A stretch of DNA of 64,000 nucleotides from Eretmocerus hayati (lineage: Eukaryota > Arthropoda > Insecta > Hymenoptera > Aphelinidae): assembly GCA_029851415.1 (NCBI GenBank), contig CM056744.1, forward strand, positions 115,531,838 to 115,595,837, written 5' to 3'. Position numbers and translations under genes: made by a program. Below the pieces are notes generated by a model, which saw nothing but the letters and a program-made list of their open reading frames with translations, did not search any database and was not told the origin of the DNA. This document shows, piece by piece, positions 24,301-34,561 of the stretch (positions are counted from its first letter, which is position 1; each line of letters starts with the position of its first letter).

Positions 24301-27300
24301 ATTAAGATTGATGCAAAATTGAGTGAGTACCCGCGTTAACATTTTTTTTAATCATATGAAGTTTTTCTGAACTTGATGTTCAGGAGAAGTTTATGTATAT
24401 AGACAAAAAAACGAGACTATCCCGCACTTGGAAAAGAAACATTCTCTGAACTTCGGCAGACTTTTTCTAGCCTGCCTCCATGCTCAGGAATTGTTCCTTC
24501 CCCGGCAACTGGAATGAAATTTTTTGAAATATTCTCAAAGCATCCTCCGACTTGTATAAGAATACTCCGCTCGACAGTTTGAGGTCGGTCGTTCGAGCGT
24601 AGGCGTACCGGGTACTCTCGAGCCTTACAATGAGCCCGACATGAGGTGTTGTCAACTGGCCTTGCTAATGATCAGATAAGTAAACTCGTATTATCATCCC
24701 CATCAACATCATTTTTCTGATCAATAAGCAATTTGCTATAACCTCTCACCTTTTCTCTTCTTCTTGTATCTCTTGAATCAAATTTCCATTGCACGAGAGT
24801 TCAAAGATTTCGATCCAAAAACGGGCTTGATACTTTGTGGAAATTTCTTCCATATTCGTGAGGCGAATCGAACTACCATGGTGATCGGCCGGTGGATCCT
24901 CGAGGATCTTCAAGGTTGTCTATTTAGAGTGACGACAAGCTCTGCACGTCATGTTGGGCTCACCATAGGGCACAAGAGTACCCAGGAACCCAGGACGTCT
25001 ACGCTTGAACTACCGACCTCAAACTGCCGAGCGAAGGGTTCATACGCCAGTCGCAGGATGCTCTGAAAATATTCCAAAAATGTTCATTCCAGGTGCCGTG
25101 GAAAAAACAATGCCTGAGCATGGAGGCAGGCTGCTGAACTTGCGCAAACTTTTTGTCAAGTTCAGAAAAAGCTTGTCAAAGTTCAGAGAATGTTTCATTG
25201 CCAAGTGCGGGAAAGTCTCATTCTGCTGTCCATATACATAAACTCCTCCTGAATACTGAGTTCAGAAAAACTTCGCACGAACAAAAATATGTTTACGCGG
25301 GTATTATTGTGGATGAGAGGACTTATGATAGTGTAATCGTGGTCACAACTGTATTCGCTCTATTTTGCACCAATCTCAATGGAACGTTCTCTTATATTCA
25401 CAAGAATATTTTTCGCGCGTGGCACTAAGTTGCGATTCACTCAAAGTTATTTGGTTAATTAATGATCCGTAACATGATAAACCCATCCGACCATGAGATG
25501 GCACCATCGCTTTTTCCTGAAAGCCGGGGAGCACTCTCATTAAGCATGAGTTGAGTTACTAGTGTTCAGAAAGTATAAAGAAATTGAAAATAGATATGGC
25601 GTTTTCTCACAGTATGCAAAGCTCACTCATCATTGTGCATCACCTGCATACTCAGGGTCCACGCTACCTCCAGATTTCTCTGATGCATATTCGCCTTTGA
25701 AACATTGAGGGTGCCCCCGGCCCCAGCCTTTCGAGAAAACAGCGGTGGCACCATCTCTCGGCCAAACTGGTTTATTGTGAATATAAAATCAACCGAATGA
25801 TATAGAACGGAATGCAGTGTGTTCTCATGTGCGGAAGAATTTTCTACAGATTTGAAAAAAAGTTTCATCAAAAACTATGCGAAATTGAACTCATAGAGTT
25901 GTACGAATGTACCTCAGTATTCTCAAAAATTTTCTTGCAACTTCCTGAGCTCAATCTTGCACCTTTTTTAGTGAAATTTCGTTTAAAGTTCACAAAAAAT
26001 TCTTTGCGTGTGGAAACAGTCCCCCGAGTAATATTGTTCGGTTGATTTTATATTTACGATAAACGATTTTGACTGCAAAATGACGCTACCACTGTCTTCA
26101 TACGGCTGGGAAGCGTCCGTAAATGGAGTTTCGCTCACTTGTTTTACAAGAATGTTGAAAGGTTCTGCCTACACAGGGTTCATCAGAGCAATTTGATGGT
26201 GGCGTGTGCCTTGAGTATGAAGCACATGCCTATTCTGGATCCAGATGGATCGCTCAATCGGGATGTATGGGCCTCAGGCGATGGAAGTCAGACATTCAGA
26301 AAAATCTTATTTTAGTTTACTAAGTAATTTAGCTTCAACGAAAGGCCAAGGCCGAGATCAGTGATGGAAGAGCAAAAATAATAACGCCAGACTGTCGCAG
26401 TGTATCATTCTCATTTTATTTCATTTCAACCGTCAGTCTCATAGACCCACTGAGAGAAGAGGATGGATCATATCAGGTTATCAGAATATGGACAATATTA
26501 TTCGTTCAGAATACAAATACGTAGTTGAAATGATCAAAGTATAGTGCCATAAGGAATCCATATCTGATGTATTCACTCTGATTGAACATCTGCATGCAAG
26601 ACGGAGCTGTTCAGTAAGGCCTACTGAAGTTGTTGAGTAGGCTGCACGGTCGGTACAGACTATGCCCTCACTGTAAAATGCCTCGATAAAATGAGCTGAA
26701 GTTCTTTATACCCATAGTCGAGCAGTATCCCTCCTATGTAGTGTAAGATCCGCGATGGGGAATTCCCCCCCCCCCCCCCTAACGAAAAATCAGCAAAAGC
26801 ATACTATTCCTCAACATTTTCATGGTCTCTTCGCCGCAAGTCGAGCGTGAGCATGGTTTCCGACAAACGAAACTTTTGTTTCTATATTTGACTATAGCAA
26901 AACTCGATGCGAGAAAATTTTTCGGTAGAGTGAAAATGATGTTGATCTCCAAGATTTGGATCGAAAGACACAATGGCAAAGAAGTTTGAACAGTTTTATC
27001 GAGATTATTTTTTGGCATGGCGTTGACAACTGAGATTTGTACTCGTCACCCGCTTGAAGATTTAAATGCGAAAAATACTCCAATTTTCCTCTTATTGTGT
27101 CATCTGATCTGAATCGTGAAGATAAAGACTATCTAGATTCTACCGAAGAACTTTCTTGCATTGCATTTTGCTGTAGTTCAAAACTGAATAACTTCCTCGC
27201 ATGTTGAAAATCATGCTCGCGAGACTCATCTGGGTATTGAATATCATAAAACGGTTGCAAAAATGTATAATTGAGGGAGGTAATCGAAGAACTCGCTTAG

Positions 27301-28679
27301 CCGCGCAATCCGATTCTTTCTACTCATCTTCGTAGTACCCGTCCCGCTCACTTTCACCACTATGATTCGAGCTGCCAGGTATCGGACGCCAGCCAGGCCA
27401 GTGCACGCTACTTCTGCTCAAGCAGAGCCGTAACTGTGTGCACAGGCAAGGTGTTTACAGTGTCGCTACTATATACAATTTGTGATTTGGACAGCTCACA
27501 ATATTTTCTCGATAATTTCGTTGTCAAAACAAATCCAGATGAATTATTTATCTGAATCGTTGGGTAGGATACACATCGCAAATCTTACGACAGGAAAGCG
27601 GTAATTTTTGACTGCATCCATCGAAATTTCCAGATCATTTCAATGAGGCATTGAACAGTGAGGGCATACTTTTTACTGGCCGTGCATCATACTCAACATC
27701 TCCGGTAGAAACTACTGGGTCCGTAGTATAGATTTGACGGTATAATTTGACGGCAAATTTTACTGCTTAATTTACCGGCAAACGTGGTGCTCTGCCGATA
27801 ACCTGTGACATTTGCCACTGTTGCTGCAGTTTGCTATCACGGTTTTCCTTATTTGGGTTGTCGATGGAATTTGCTGTGAGAGATACAACAAACCATGACG
27901 GCAATCTGCAGCAACATTGAAAAATTTTACGTTACCGATAGAGCGCCACGTTGGCTGGAAAAGTTTCCCGTCAAATTTAAATACGGGCCGATAGATCTCC
28001 TAGTTGCTACAGACGTTCGTCTTGAGTTTTGGATACATGAACAGCTAATATGGCTGTTTCTCTGAAACTTCTACACCTTATTGGAAAACAAATAGATGAA
28101 ACAGCTCAACGCTGTGGCTTTTTGCCTACGTGTTCATGTACTATTGATAGTTGAAAATCTACTCTTGTAAATCATATGGGGTCGGCGGGAGCGTCAAAAT
28201 CACGGTAGCGATTTCAGCTGATAGGAGTTTTTCATCAAGTTTCCAGAATTTCTCAAGCCGTCATTCTCCAAAATTGGCCACTTCCGCAATTCCTTTGGTC
28301 TTTTCGTAGCTCAATGATAAGAGGAACTTATTCGATCTTAATTGGTCTTCTCAACACAGAACTCGATCCACCAATGTGGGGGGAGACACCCCATTGGCTT
28401 AGTGAGGAATAGATACAGTGTAGATGATAAGGATGATTTGAAGAACGAGAGAAAGGAACTCACGAATGATTAACGAGACAATATTATTCATTAATTCCAC
28501 AGAGTGACAGAGGAGCTCCAATTTTGTACGATAGTACGATTCTTGCCGGCATCAACTTGGTCAGTCCGAAAAGAAGCACAAGAAAACCAGATAGCCCAAT
28601 CAATATCCACTTGAGCAGTTATTTCATACGAAGATATATTGAAATGCAAATAGGAGATGAACATTTGCGGGAGGAATGA
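15319..28679 (+). CDS. Secreted serine protease homologue 2 (catalytically inactive, chymotrypsin fold)
   Basis: Exons 15319-15364, 15440-15795, 15948-16202 and 28503-28679 use the same splice positions and phases as gene 1 and give 277 residues. The signal peptide is MFPPLHTVLLLVTAI. His is retained in HVLTLSHG and Asp in DEDVVILT; the Ser motif is SDRGAPI, so Arg replaces the nucleophile. The 75-nt intron 1 contains an in-frame TGA, so it must be spliced. Exon 4 is nearly identical to that of gene 1. Intron 3 (16203-28502, 12.3 kb) is filled with nested inverted-repeat elements, but splice sites are intact. The only doubt is whether so structured an intron is spliced efficiently; if not, exon 4 would be lost. 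The role is unknown beyond secretion and lack of proteolysis. Confidence 0.8.
16769..18362. other. Interior of the 7.76-kb element; probable non-autonomous Helitron body
   Basis: AT-rich, with no supported gene. A purine-rich GAAGGA microsatellite lies at about 17818-17856. A possible Helitron 5' end (A/TCTACATAG) is near 16938, matching the Helitron-like 3' end at 18363-18393, but this pairing is a guess. Confidence 0.35.
18363..18393 (+). mobile_element. Helitron-like 3' terminus
   Basis: A perfect 7-bp stem CGCGCGC/GCGCGCG with an AAC loop (18363-18379) is followed by ten bases TTTTAGAGTT and then CTAG, with T as the next base. This is the expected Helitron 3' end (hairpin, short spacer, CTRR, insertion before T). 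Confidence 0.6.
18425..20145. mobile_element. 1.7-kb foldback element, TGATGAATTCC family, copy 1
   Basis: Near-perfect inverted arms with termini TGATGAATTCC. For example, GGAAAGGGGTCATCTCTCAG near 18450 pairs with CTGAGAGATGACCCCTTTCC near 20100. A second copy is at 40572-42344 in gene 3's intron. The flanks TATA (18421-18424 and 20146-20149) may be a 4-bp target duplication. Each arm carries a reading frame containing KVEIH and QNHMKIQPIN-like segments, seen in all four arms of the two copies; I recognise no domain in it. Confidence 0.85.
20169..22999. mobile_element. 2.8-kb palindromic element
   Basis: The ends TATCTCCTATCACTAGG and CCTAGTGATAGGAGATA, and the arms, pair all the way in. 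Examples are CAGCTCAACAGC (20199) with GCTGTTGAGCTG (22961), TACCATGTTGATATAGTAC (20914) with GTACTATATCAACATGGTA (22714), and GATACAAATAATATCAATCAG (21305) with its complement near 22200. The centre is near 21750. The left arm has about 480 bp absent from the right arm (about 20410-20890). No coding sequence is recognised. In the terminal arms GGCCCCTGTTGGCCCTGGGG forms a local GC-rich block. Confidence 0.85.
23007..23947. mobile_element. TIR element with GTATACCCAACTTG ends, copy 1
   Basis: The left end TAAAGTAAGTATACCCAACT is matched by the complement of GTTGGGTACACTTATCTTA at the right. A longer homologue lies at 43511-45685. Both share internal blocks (GTGCAGTACGAC or GTGTAGTACGAC, then GAGACAG..TGGCTCC-type) and a roughly 200-bp direct duplication near the right end, each unit ending GGCTCAATGGGG..TTGGGTAC. 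A 158-codon frame at 23348-23824 crosses the element but has no recognisable domain. Confidence 0.7.
24469..25132. mobile_element. Foldback element, AGCCTGCCTCCATGCTCAGG family
   Basis: The terminal sequence AGCCTGCCTCCATGCTCAGG is matched by CCTGAGCATGGAGGCAGGCT at the right end. Arms of about 175 bp (for example GACAGTTTGAGGTCGGTCG with CTACCGACCTCAAACTGCCG) flank a loop of about 300 bp. It is inserted in the outer foldback of gene 2's intron. No clear target duplication. Confidence 0.75.
25466..26619. other. Intronic sequence, nothing recognised
   Basis: Remaining part of intron 3 of gene 2. Short frames near 25623-26045 are on overlapping strands and show no domain. Confidence 0.4.
26620..27712. 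repeat. Imperfect inverted repeat of about 65 bp, 1 kb apart
   Basis: TTGAGTAGGCTGCACGG..ACTATGCCCTCACTGT (26634-26678) is matched by ACAGTGAGGGCATACT..GGCCGTGCATCATACTCAA (27655-27698). A run of 15 C lies at 26765-26779. These are probably the ends of a decayed inverted-repeat element. Confidence 0.5.
27721..27986. mobile_element. MITE-like hairpin, CCGTA..TTTGACGG termini
   Basis: CCGTAGTATAGATTTGACGG at the left pairs with the complement of CCGTCAAATTTAAATACGG at the right. AACGTGGTGCTCTGCCGATAA pairs with TTACCGATAGAGCGCCACGTT. Length is about 266 bp with no ORF. Confidence 0.7.
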
Positions 28680-30172
28680 GTTCTGCTCACCAAATTGTCA
28701 AAGGAAGTGACATATGTAGCACAGTCAAAGGAAACTCCTTTCAGAAAATATCTTGGAATGTGAGGATATATTTCTTTCAATACCTATTCTTCCTCCAAAT
28801 CTTCCTCTACAGCTGATTCATTGAGTTTTGAATGTTCTAAAAGGATACTTGATGAAAACTCTGGGCCGATTGGTTCATATAGAATTGCATTAAAAATTTT
28901 CCAAAATGATGAGAAAGAAGTTTAGTCACGAGAAATTGATCAGGAACTCCATTCGGATTATCTTGAGATTAACTCTCCCAAAATTCTGTGAGAACAGGAA
29001 AGCGGATTTTGCTCCAAGGATTCCCTAGGCACAATGTTCTACATCTTCCTAGAATGCTCCTCTAGAAAAGTGATCCAAGATGAATGGAAATATTCTTCCA
29101 ATATTGAATCTTTCTCCATATCTTCCTGTGTAACCAACTCATTCGACTTCCAATGCCCTGAAAACATGCTTCACTTGCTTTCTCCATCGATTGGTTGACA
29201 CCAAATCTTCTGAGACTTCGTTGGAATATTGCTGAATTGGATTTTGGTGATGGATCAACATTTCTGACAGACATTCCATTCAAGTCCTGTTTTAACAAAT
29301 TCTGATGGAATCCCACAACGAACCAATCGATAGGGAATACCAGGAAGATTCTCATTTATGCTGGAGAGATCCTCGCGATGACCTTGGGGCAGGAGAGATT
29401 CTGTAATAAAGGAATGAGATATGAGGATACTCCCCTTGAAGAGCTATGGGGGAATGAGTTTCCCGTGGTTCTGTTAAGGACGTACGGAAGCTCCAGCTTT
29501 ACCGATCTTGGATCGATCACGAAAAAAATTCATTATTCAAATATCACGCAATATCTTGAAAATGAGGCTATTCCTGTGGTTCGCATTTATCTCCTGATGG
29601 ATTTTCAGAAAGATTCGTCATGATATGGAGGGAAACCAAGCATCCTCATCCACCAAGATAGAGACTGGCTCACTCTAAATCGTCCAAACCCTTGAAATAT
29701 AGTCGAATCATGTGAATTGCATCAGACGGTAAATCGACTCACCGAATCAGCCTTATAGAGTCGTTCCTCTTTCACTCATCCTATAAATATCATGGAAAAT
29801 GAAGAACCATCACGAGATTATGAACACCCTGTCGTCAAAAAACCGAGTGTGGGGTGGCCGATTTGCGCTGCACTGAACAGCTGATGAGTGATCGGGCGCG
29901 CGCGCTCCCCCAAAGAGCCGCCATCTTGATGAGTGGAAAAGCTTCTGCATGTGTAATGAGTCAATGGTTAGAATCATAGATATATCAGAAGCTAGAATCG
30001 ACTGTGGAGAATTTCGGACCTTGCTTGGTGGGAGTTAAGACCTTTATATGCACACTAGGGGGGCAAGCCCCTCTGCTCGCTCCGCTCGCCAACCCCCGCT
30101 ACTCCTGATTATTGATTTAAAGGAGTGGAGAATCAATAGTCCATCCATAGCAACTTAAGAAGTAATGAAAGT
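28680..30172. other. Gene 2 3' flank, then intergenic sequence with GC-rich patches
   Basis: To about 29290 this repeats gene 1's 3' flank. An 81-codon frame at 29378-29623 has no domain. A CG-rich patch (GATCGGGCGCGCGCGCTCCC) is near 29890. At 30057-30110, GGGGGGCAAGCCCC is followed by CTCGCTCCGCTCGCC, a GC-rich hairpin motif resembling those at 58389-58463. Confidence 0.5.
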
Positions 30173-31360
30173 CTAGTCAGTTTCATTGATGGTCGTGGAG
30201 ATTGTGGAAAAACTTCCTTGTAAAGGTCTCTCATTCAATATTTTTTATCCCAAAAGAAGAAGATTCTGCCAATGGCGTGGACGAGTATTGAGTCGATTTC
30301 TTTCACCACAAGGTATGACAAGTCATAGATACTTGAGAATACCCTTGGATCTAGAAAGTATTGAGAGTATTTTTTTGAAATCTGATGCCGATGAGAAGAA
30401 ATTGAGGGAAGCAGGTGTTATCATCTCGGGTAAAGCATCAATGATTCCCAAAGAAGCGTTGGAGGTGGTGGATAGAACACTCCGTGACGCTTTTTACAAT
30501 GACTCACCCTTTGGTCGAATATTGGTGATTTCAGGCGGGGATTTCAGACAAATCCTGCCAGTTTTGACCAATGGGAATAGACATTGTATAATCCAGAAAA
30601 CTATCACATCGTCAGCCTTATGGCAATTGTTTAATGTAATGAAGCTGACTAAAAATTTGAGATCTAAGGACCTGATTTTCCCAACATCCTTCTGGTAGAG
30701 GTGAGGGTAGAATTGATGAAGTGGAAGTGAGACCTGAGCGGAAGAGTAATGATGTACGTAGAACCCATATCCAAAGACATCAATATTGCTACGAATAGAG
30801 TTGTTCTGTCATCTCATGAAGAAAATATCATAAAATTGAATAAGAAAATCTTGGAAATGTTCGATGGTCCGACTTCCTCTTACTAAGCGTTGATCATGCG
30901 ACTCACAAAGGTGTAGATCAAACCGAGGAGCACACTCATCTGAAATATCCAACCGAGTTTCTGAATAGAATTAGAGACGGTTTAACTCCACATGGACTTG
31001 ATTTGAACGTAAATGCTATTGTGATGTTGATTTGGAATCTGATGACTCGGAATCTGAGAGTGGCGAAGGGTTTATGTAATGGGATTCGATTAAAGATTAG
31101 GTAACTGTACAAGCATGATATTGAAGCGGAAGTGATAAGTGGGGAGAATATGGGGACAATAGTTTTCGTACCCAAGCTAACACTAACCAAGGGTGAGTCT
31201 TTCCTGCCGTTTGTAGTTCACAGGGAACAGCTCCCTGTGGTCTCGGTATTGGCAATGACAATTAATAAGTCTCCACGTGAAAGTTTAGATAAGGTTGATA
31301 TTCATATAAAACGGCCGATTCTCTCCAATGGACAGCTTTACGTTGCTCTTCCTCGGTGAA
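30173..31360 (+). pseudogene. Helitron PIF1-like helicase, broken
   Basis: Helicase motifs appear in order but in shifting frames. Walker A is FIDGRGDCGKTS (about 30182-30217), followed by SLIQYFLSQKKKILPMAW and PLDL. The motif II region is KASMIPKEALEVVDRTLRD, with the usual DE replaced. Then come ILVISGGDFRQILPVL, LTKNLRSKD, and later NRVVLSSHEENIIKLNK, LNVNAIVML, AKGLCNGIRLKI, IVFVPKLTLT and VLAMTINKSPRESLDKV ending GQLYVALPR (31359). This set is diagnostic of Helitron helicases. At least two frameshifts and several stops make it inactive. The Rep nuclease part is not visible upstream. Confidence 0.85.
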
Positions 31361-31950
31361 GAGATCAGAAGAATTCGTTTATTGAAAATAGATTCGATGC
31401 TTCAGATGAGATCGGAAAAGGTTGTTTGGGACGGGGTTTCTAACGTTTGATATTTTTGTCATATATGATTGGAAATTCAAGTATATTGTTCTCAAATTCC
31501 GTTAAGATGGAGTAAAATCTGGAGTTGGGGAAAACGATACAAGTATATGAACTGAGGGAGCAGGTAATCTTGTGGTATTTGAACGAACAGTTCGAGAGAA
31601 AAGGTTGGAGAAGAATACGGCAAGTGCTCAAAATAATCAGATCGATCTACAGGAATTGAGTGTTTGGATGAAATGATAGCATTGCATGAAACAGAGAATA
31701 TTCATTTTGAGAATTCACAGCGAATGTGAAAAATTCCTGGACTCAATTATTCGAAGAATAGAGTCCAAATTGGAGATGAAACAACGTTAGTTATTCAGTT
31801 AATTGATATGTATATCTATGATTAGAGATGTTAATGACATTTATATTACAGAACTATAGTTGCGTATGTTGACAAAGTGTTTTGCGAATCTGAGTTCCAG
31901 AAAAAGGGCGATGGGAGTGAATTAGTGAGGTACGTACAGAATGGTTAACT

Positions 31951-32157
31951 TTGAACGAAATTGAGAATAATATTAGCAAATTAATCACATATCAAATTGA
32001 GTATACGTGTATAAGTGATGATGTATGGAGAACCATATTCAAAGATATGACTGGAGATATTTCTACGAATAGAGTTGTTCTGTCATCTCATAACGAGAAT
32101 ATCATCGAATTGAACAAGAGAATCGCGAATATGACGTTGGAATATACAACAAAATGA
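31951..32157 (+). pseudogene. Second fragment of Helitron-like helicase
   Basis: The frame contains DDVWRTIFKDMTGD and ISTNRVVLSSHNENIIELNK, closely matching 30774-30850 (ATNRVVLSSHEENIIKLNK). This region of the helicase has therefore been duplicated about 1.2 kb downstream. It is only 68 codons and lacks all catalytic motifs. Confidence 0.65.
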
Positions 32158-32290
32158 AATTTAAAGGTATACCTTCGAAAAAAGGAACAATGAGTGAGTT
32201 GAATTGGTGATGTTTCGACTATATGACACGATTTTCACACAAATCTTGTCGATTCTCCAGAGATAGAGGTTTATCTGAAGGATTAATGCG

Positions 32291-32640
32291 TTCAAAGGAA
32301 TGAAACGAATGAAATCGGAATTCTGGGTGTACACAAATATACGTCACAAACTTGATGTTATTGTTGTGAAAGATGGAAACGGTCAAATTGAGTCGTACGA
32401 TCGTGGAGTGGAGTTAGAAGTTTGCGGTGACTTACAAGAGAAGAGTTAATTTTCTGATCAATCAGATAAGAGTGGAAAGATTCGTTTCGAAATTGATTTC
32501 ATTGAGTGGTCTTTACAGGTTCAACGTACATGTGACAGTGGAGGCTGTAGATGAATTGAAATTGTTAGGTGGTGAAAAGATGGAAATTGAGAACTCGATT
32601 CTGGAAAATGAAGTTCATGTTGTGGAGGAGTGTTCCGTCA
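32291..32640 (+). other. Coding-like fragments, family unknown
   Basis: Two adjacent frames look protein-like. The first is a 52-codon stretch beginning INAFKGMKRMKSEFWVY and ending at TAA near 32446. The second, in another frame (from 32427), contains INQIRVERFVSKLISL and FNVHVTVEAVDELKLLGG. They may be a decayed accessory ORF carried next to the Helitron helicase. I cannot assign a family. Confidence 0.3.
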
Positions 32641-32837
32641 CACAAAGATTTTGGTTATTGATTTTTGATTCTCGGAAATACTGTAAAATTTTTCTAATTC
32701 ACATTTTTTTGGAAGAAATATACATCTTCTCCGTAACCCAAGCTCACTTTAAATGTTGTGATAATTGGATAATGAGACGGAAAATAATGATAATGAGAAC
32801 GAGATCATTTCTAGAAGGCTGCAGAGGGAAATTGAGA

Positions 32838-33135
32838 AGACTAAGGGACCTGCAGGGGCTCAGAAAGATTGACGGGCCCTCAGGGGCCCTCACAGGCCCT
32901 CAGGGGATCTCAGGGGAATCTCTCAGCCCCTAAGGTAAATATGGAACGTAATTTAGGTTATTTGGTCAGAGGCACTCGGGGCCCTCAGGGGCCCTCGGGG
33001 GCCCTCAAGGGACCTCGAAGGACCTCAGAGGCCCTCAGGGGCCCTCCTGGGCATTCAAGGCAGTCAATGGAATTCAGGGGAGTTCAAGGGAATTCAGAGG
33101 AATTCAGGGGAATTCAGAGGAATCTCATTCTTACT
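32838..33135 (+). repeat. GGGGCCCTCA-type minisatellite grading into GGAATTCAG repeats
   Basis: An irregular array of about 10-bp units (GGGGCCCTCA, GGCCCTCAGG) occurs in two blocks, followed by a 9-11-bp GGAATTCAGG array from about 33067. In one frame it reads as Gly-Pro-Gln-Gly-type triplets, which is a consequence of the repeat and not evidence for collagen. Confidence 0.8.
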
Positions 33136-34056
33136 ACTATATATTAGGGGGAGATAATACACATGATACAGCTGGTTTCATAACGCTGGGGTGGATAAAG
33201 ATGCAACGTCTCTAGCGGGAATTGCCACGGATTTGGGTAATACTTGTAGAGGTATTGATACCACAGGATGGTATATACCGTGTTGGCGCCTTAGTTGCTA
33301 AGCCCCATAATTCTTGCTAAAAATTCTATAACTCAAGATAGGATGCGATTGCAGGTATGATTGAAATTAACATGCATAGATGACGACTCGAATGAATTTT
33401 AAGACCTATATGGAGCACGCGTGACTAGCCGCCATGAGGCCCGATCTGCGATCCCATCATCCAGCGCAGTACAGCGCTGAGCCAGTTTGTGTTCGGCAGC
33501 GGCCGACGCGATATCACTACGTCATACGACAACCGGGTGCCGTTCGTTCTATATACTGTTCTTTAGTGCGCACCTCGCGTTCCGTGTAAGTCTGAGTGAG
33601 TGAGTGTTACGATGAATTGATATTATTACACATCGATATTAATTACTCCAATCTTGTCTCATCCCGGATCCCACACTATAGTTTCGAATCTATTCAAATG
33701 ATCTCATTGTGAATAATGAATTGCTTAAGCCAATCATACTGGGAGAGAGATTAATGGTTCAGCTCCACTAAATCTGCATTCGCTCGAGATTAATTCTCAA
33801 TTACTAAGGTGGAAAAAGGCACATCTTGATTCCGTTGTCAATTGAAATTTCTCCAATCAAATGCCGAAAAAACAGTGCATTGCCTTTCTGTAGTTTTTAC
33901 TCTAGAATACTGTGAAAGTTGACGTTCAAATCTGTTACCTCTTTTAAATGATTCAAGATTTCCGAAATCATATATATATCACATTAGTAATTAAGGGTTA
34001 AAGTCATGATTCAAGAGTATTATCATAAACTCGTGACGTCTTTAGAATAGTCGATG
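33136..34056. other. Intergenic sequence, nothing recognised
   Basis: Contains a GC-richer block at about 33410-33600 (GCCGCCATGAGGCCCGATC) that could be the far end of the Helitron-containing insertion, but I see no defined terminus. Confidence 0.3.
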
Positions 34057-34145
34057 GATAAGTAATTGGCACACTTATCTAATCGACCAGATGTGACACC
34101 GAGGTCACGTCGATCCTGGTTAACTGTTTGATATTTTCCCAGAAT
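34057..34145. repeat. Dispersed repeat, copy 2
   Basis: Same orientation as the copy at 1-110, sharing CACACTTATCTAA, CGACCA, TGTGACAC and TTTGATATTTTC-type segments. Confidence 0.6.
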
Positions 34146-34561
34146 CTGTGAGAGTGCGTCCACAAATATGCATACGCCTGCATATGCAGTGCACAATGCG
34201 CATATTTACTGCACACGTGCACATGTGCAGCTCATCAAATTGTACTTCTCTGCCTCGTCCTCTAGATTAAAAGAGGTCGTATCACATTCACTATGCGCTC
34301 CGCACAGGTTTTTAAGGCTAAGTGAAATTGTCGTATGGGAGCGCTGTGCCCTGCTCGTCTTGCTGCTCTCCGTTTCCGAGTCTCATTACGTTCTCCTGTG
34401 CGCTTCACCCCACACGGAGTATTTCATCCGCTCGTCAACTCTACGGAAGTCAACTCGCGAGTTTGCTCGAGATAAACTCGAAATCGCCAAGACGGCACTC
34501 TTAGTCGCGTAAATGTTATCGTTCACCTGGGAACAGTGATAATCGTGCTGTGAAGAGATCT

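Larger units (their letters stand above)
16455..25465. mobile_element. Outer foldback in intron 3 of gene 2 (nest of elements)
   Basis: The left arm (about 16455-16496, resuming 24255-24468: TTGATTGAGCAAACAGATTT, GTAGCGCCACG, ATATGAAGTTTTTCTGAACT) pairs with an inverted right arm at about 25133-25465 (GAACTTGCGCAAACTTTTT, AGTTCAGAAAAACTTCG, GTGGCACTAAGTTGCGATTC, GGTTAATTAATGATCC). The left arm alone is present in gene 1 (7416-7586 and 9093-9226), showing the outer element predates the duplication. Two later elements have inserted: 16497-24254 and 24469-25132. Confidence 0.75.
14703..29300 (+). other. Tandem duplication unit 2
   Basis: Counterpart of unit 1, with matching 5' flank, all four exons and 3' flank. 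The internal copy GAGCAAGCATCACAAGAGTCTGAACC is duplicated near 14840-14890. The unit is more than twice as long as unit 1, almost entirely because of nested insertions in intron 3. Confidence 0.8.

Noticed and set aside
26765..26779. C-run (and the G-run at 45652-45663) as functional motifs
   Set aside because: Simple homopolymers, possibly of uncertain length in the assembly.
32869..33147. Collagen-like Gly-Pro-Gln-Gly reading frames
   Set aside because: They are the translation of a GGGGCCCTCA minisatellite; no signal peptide, no splice context, and the frame changes along the array.
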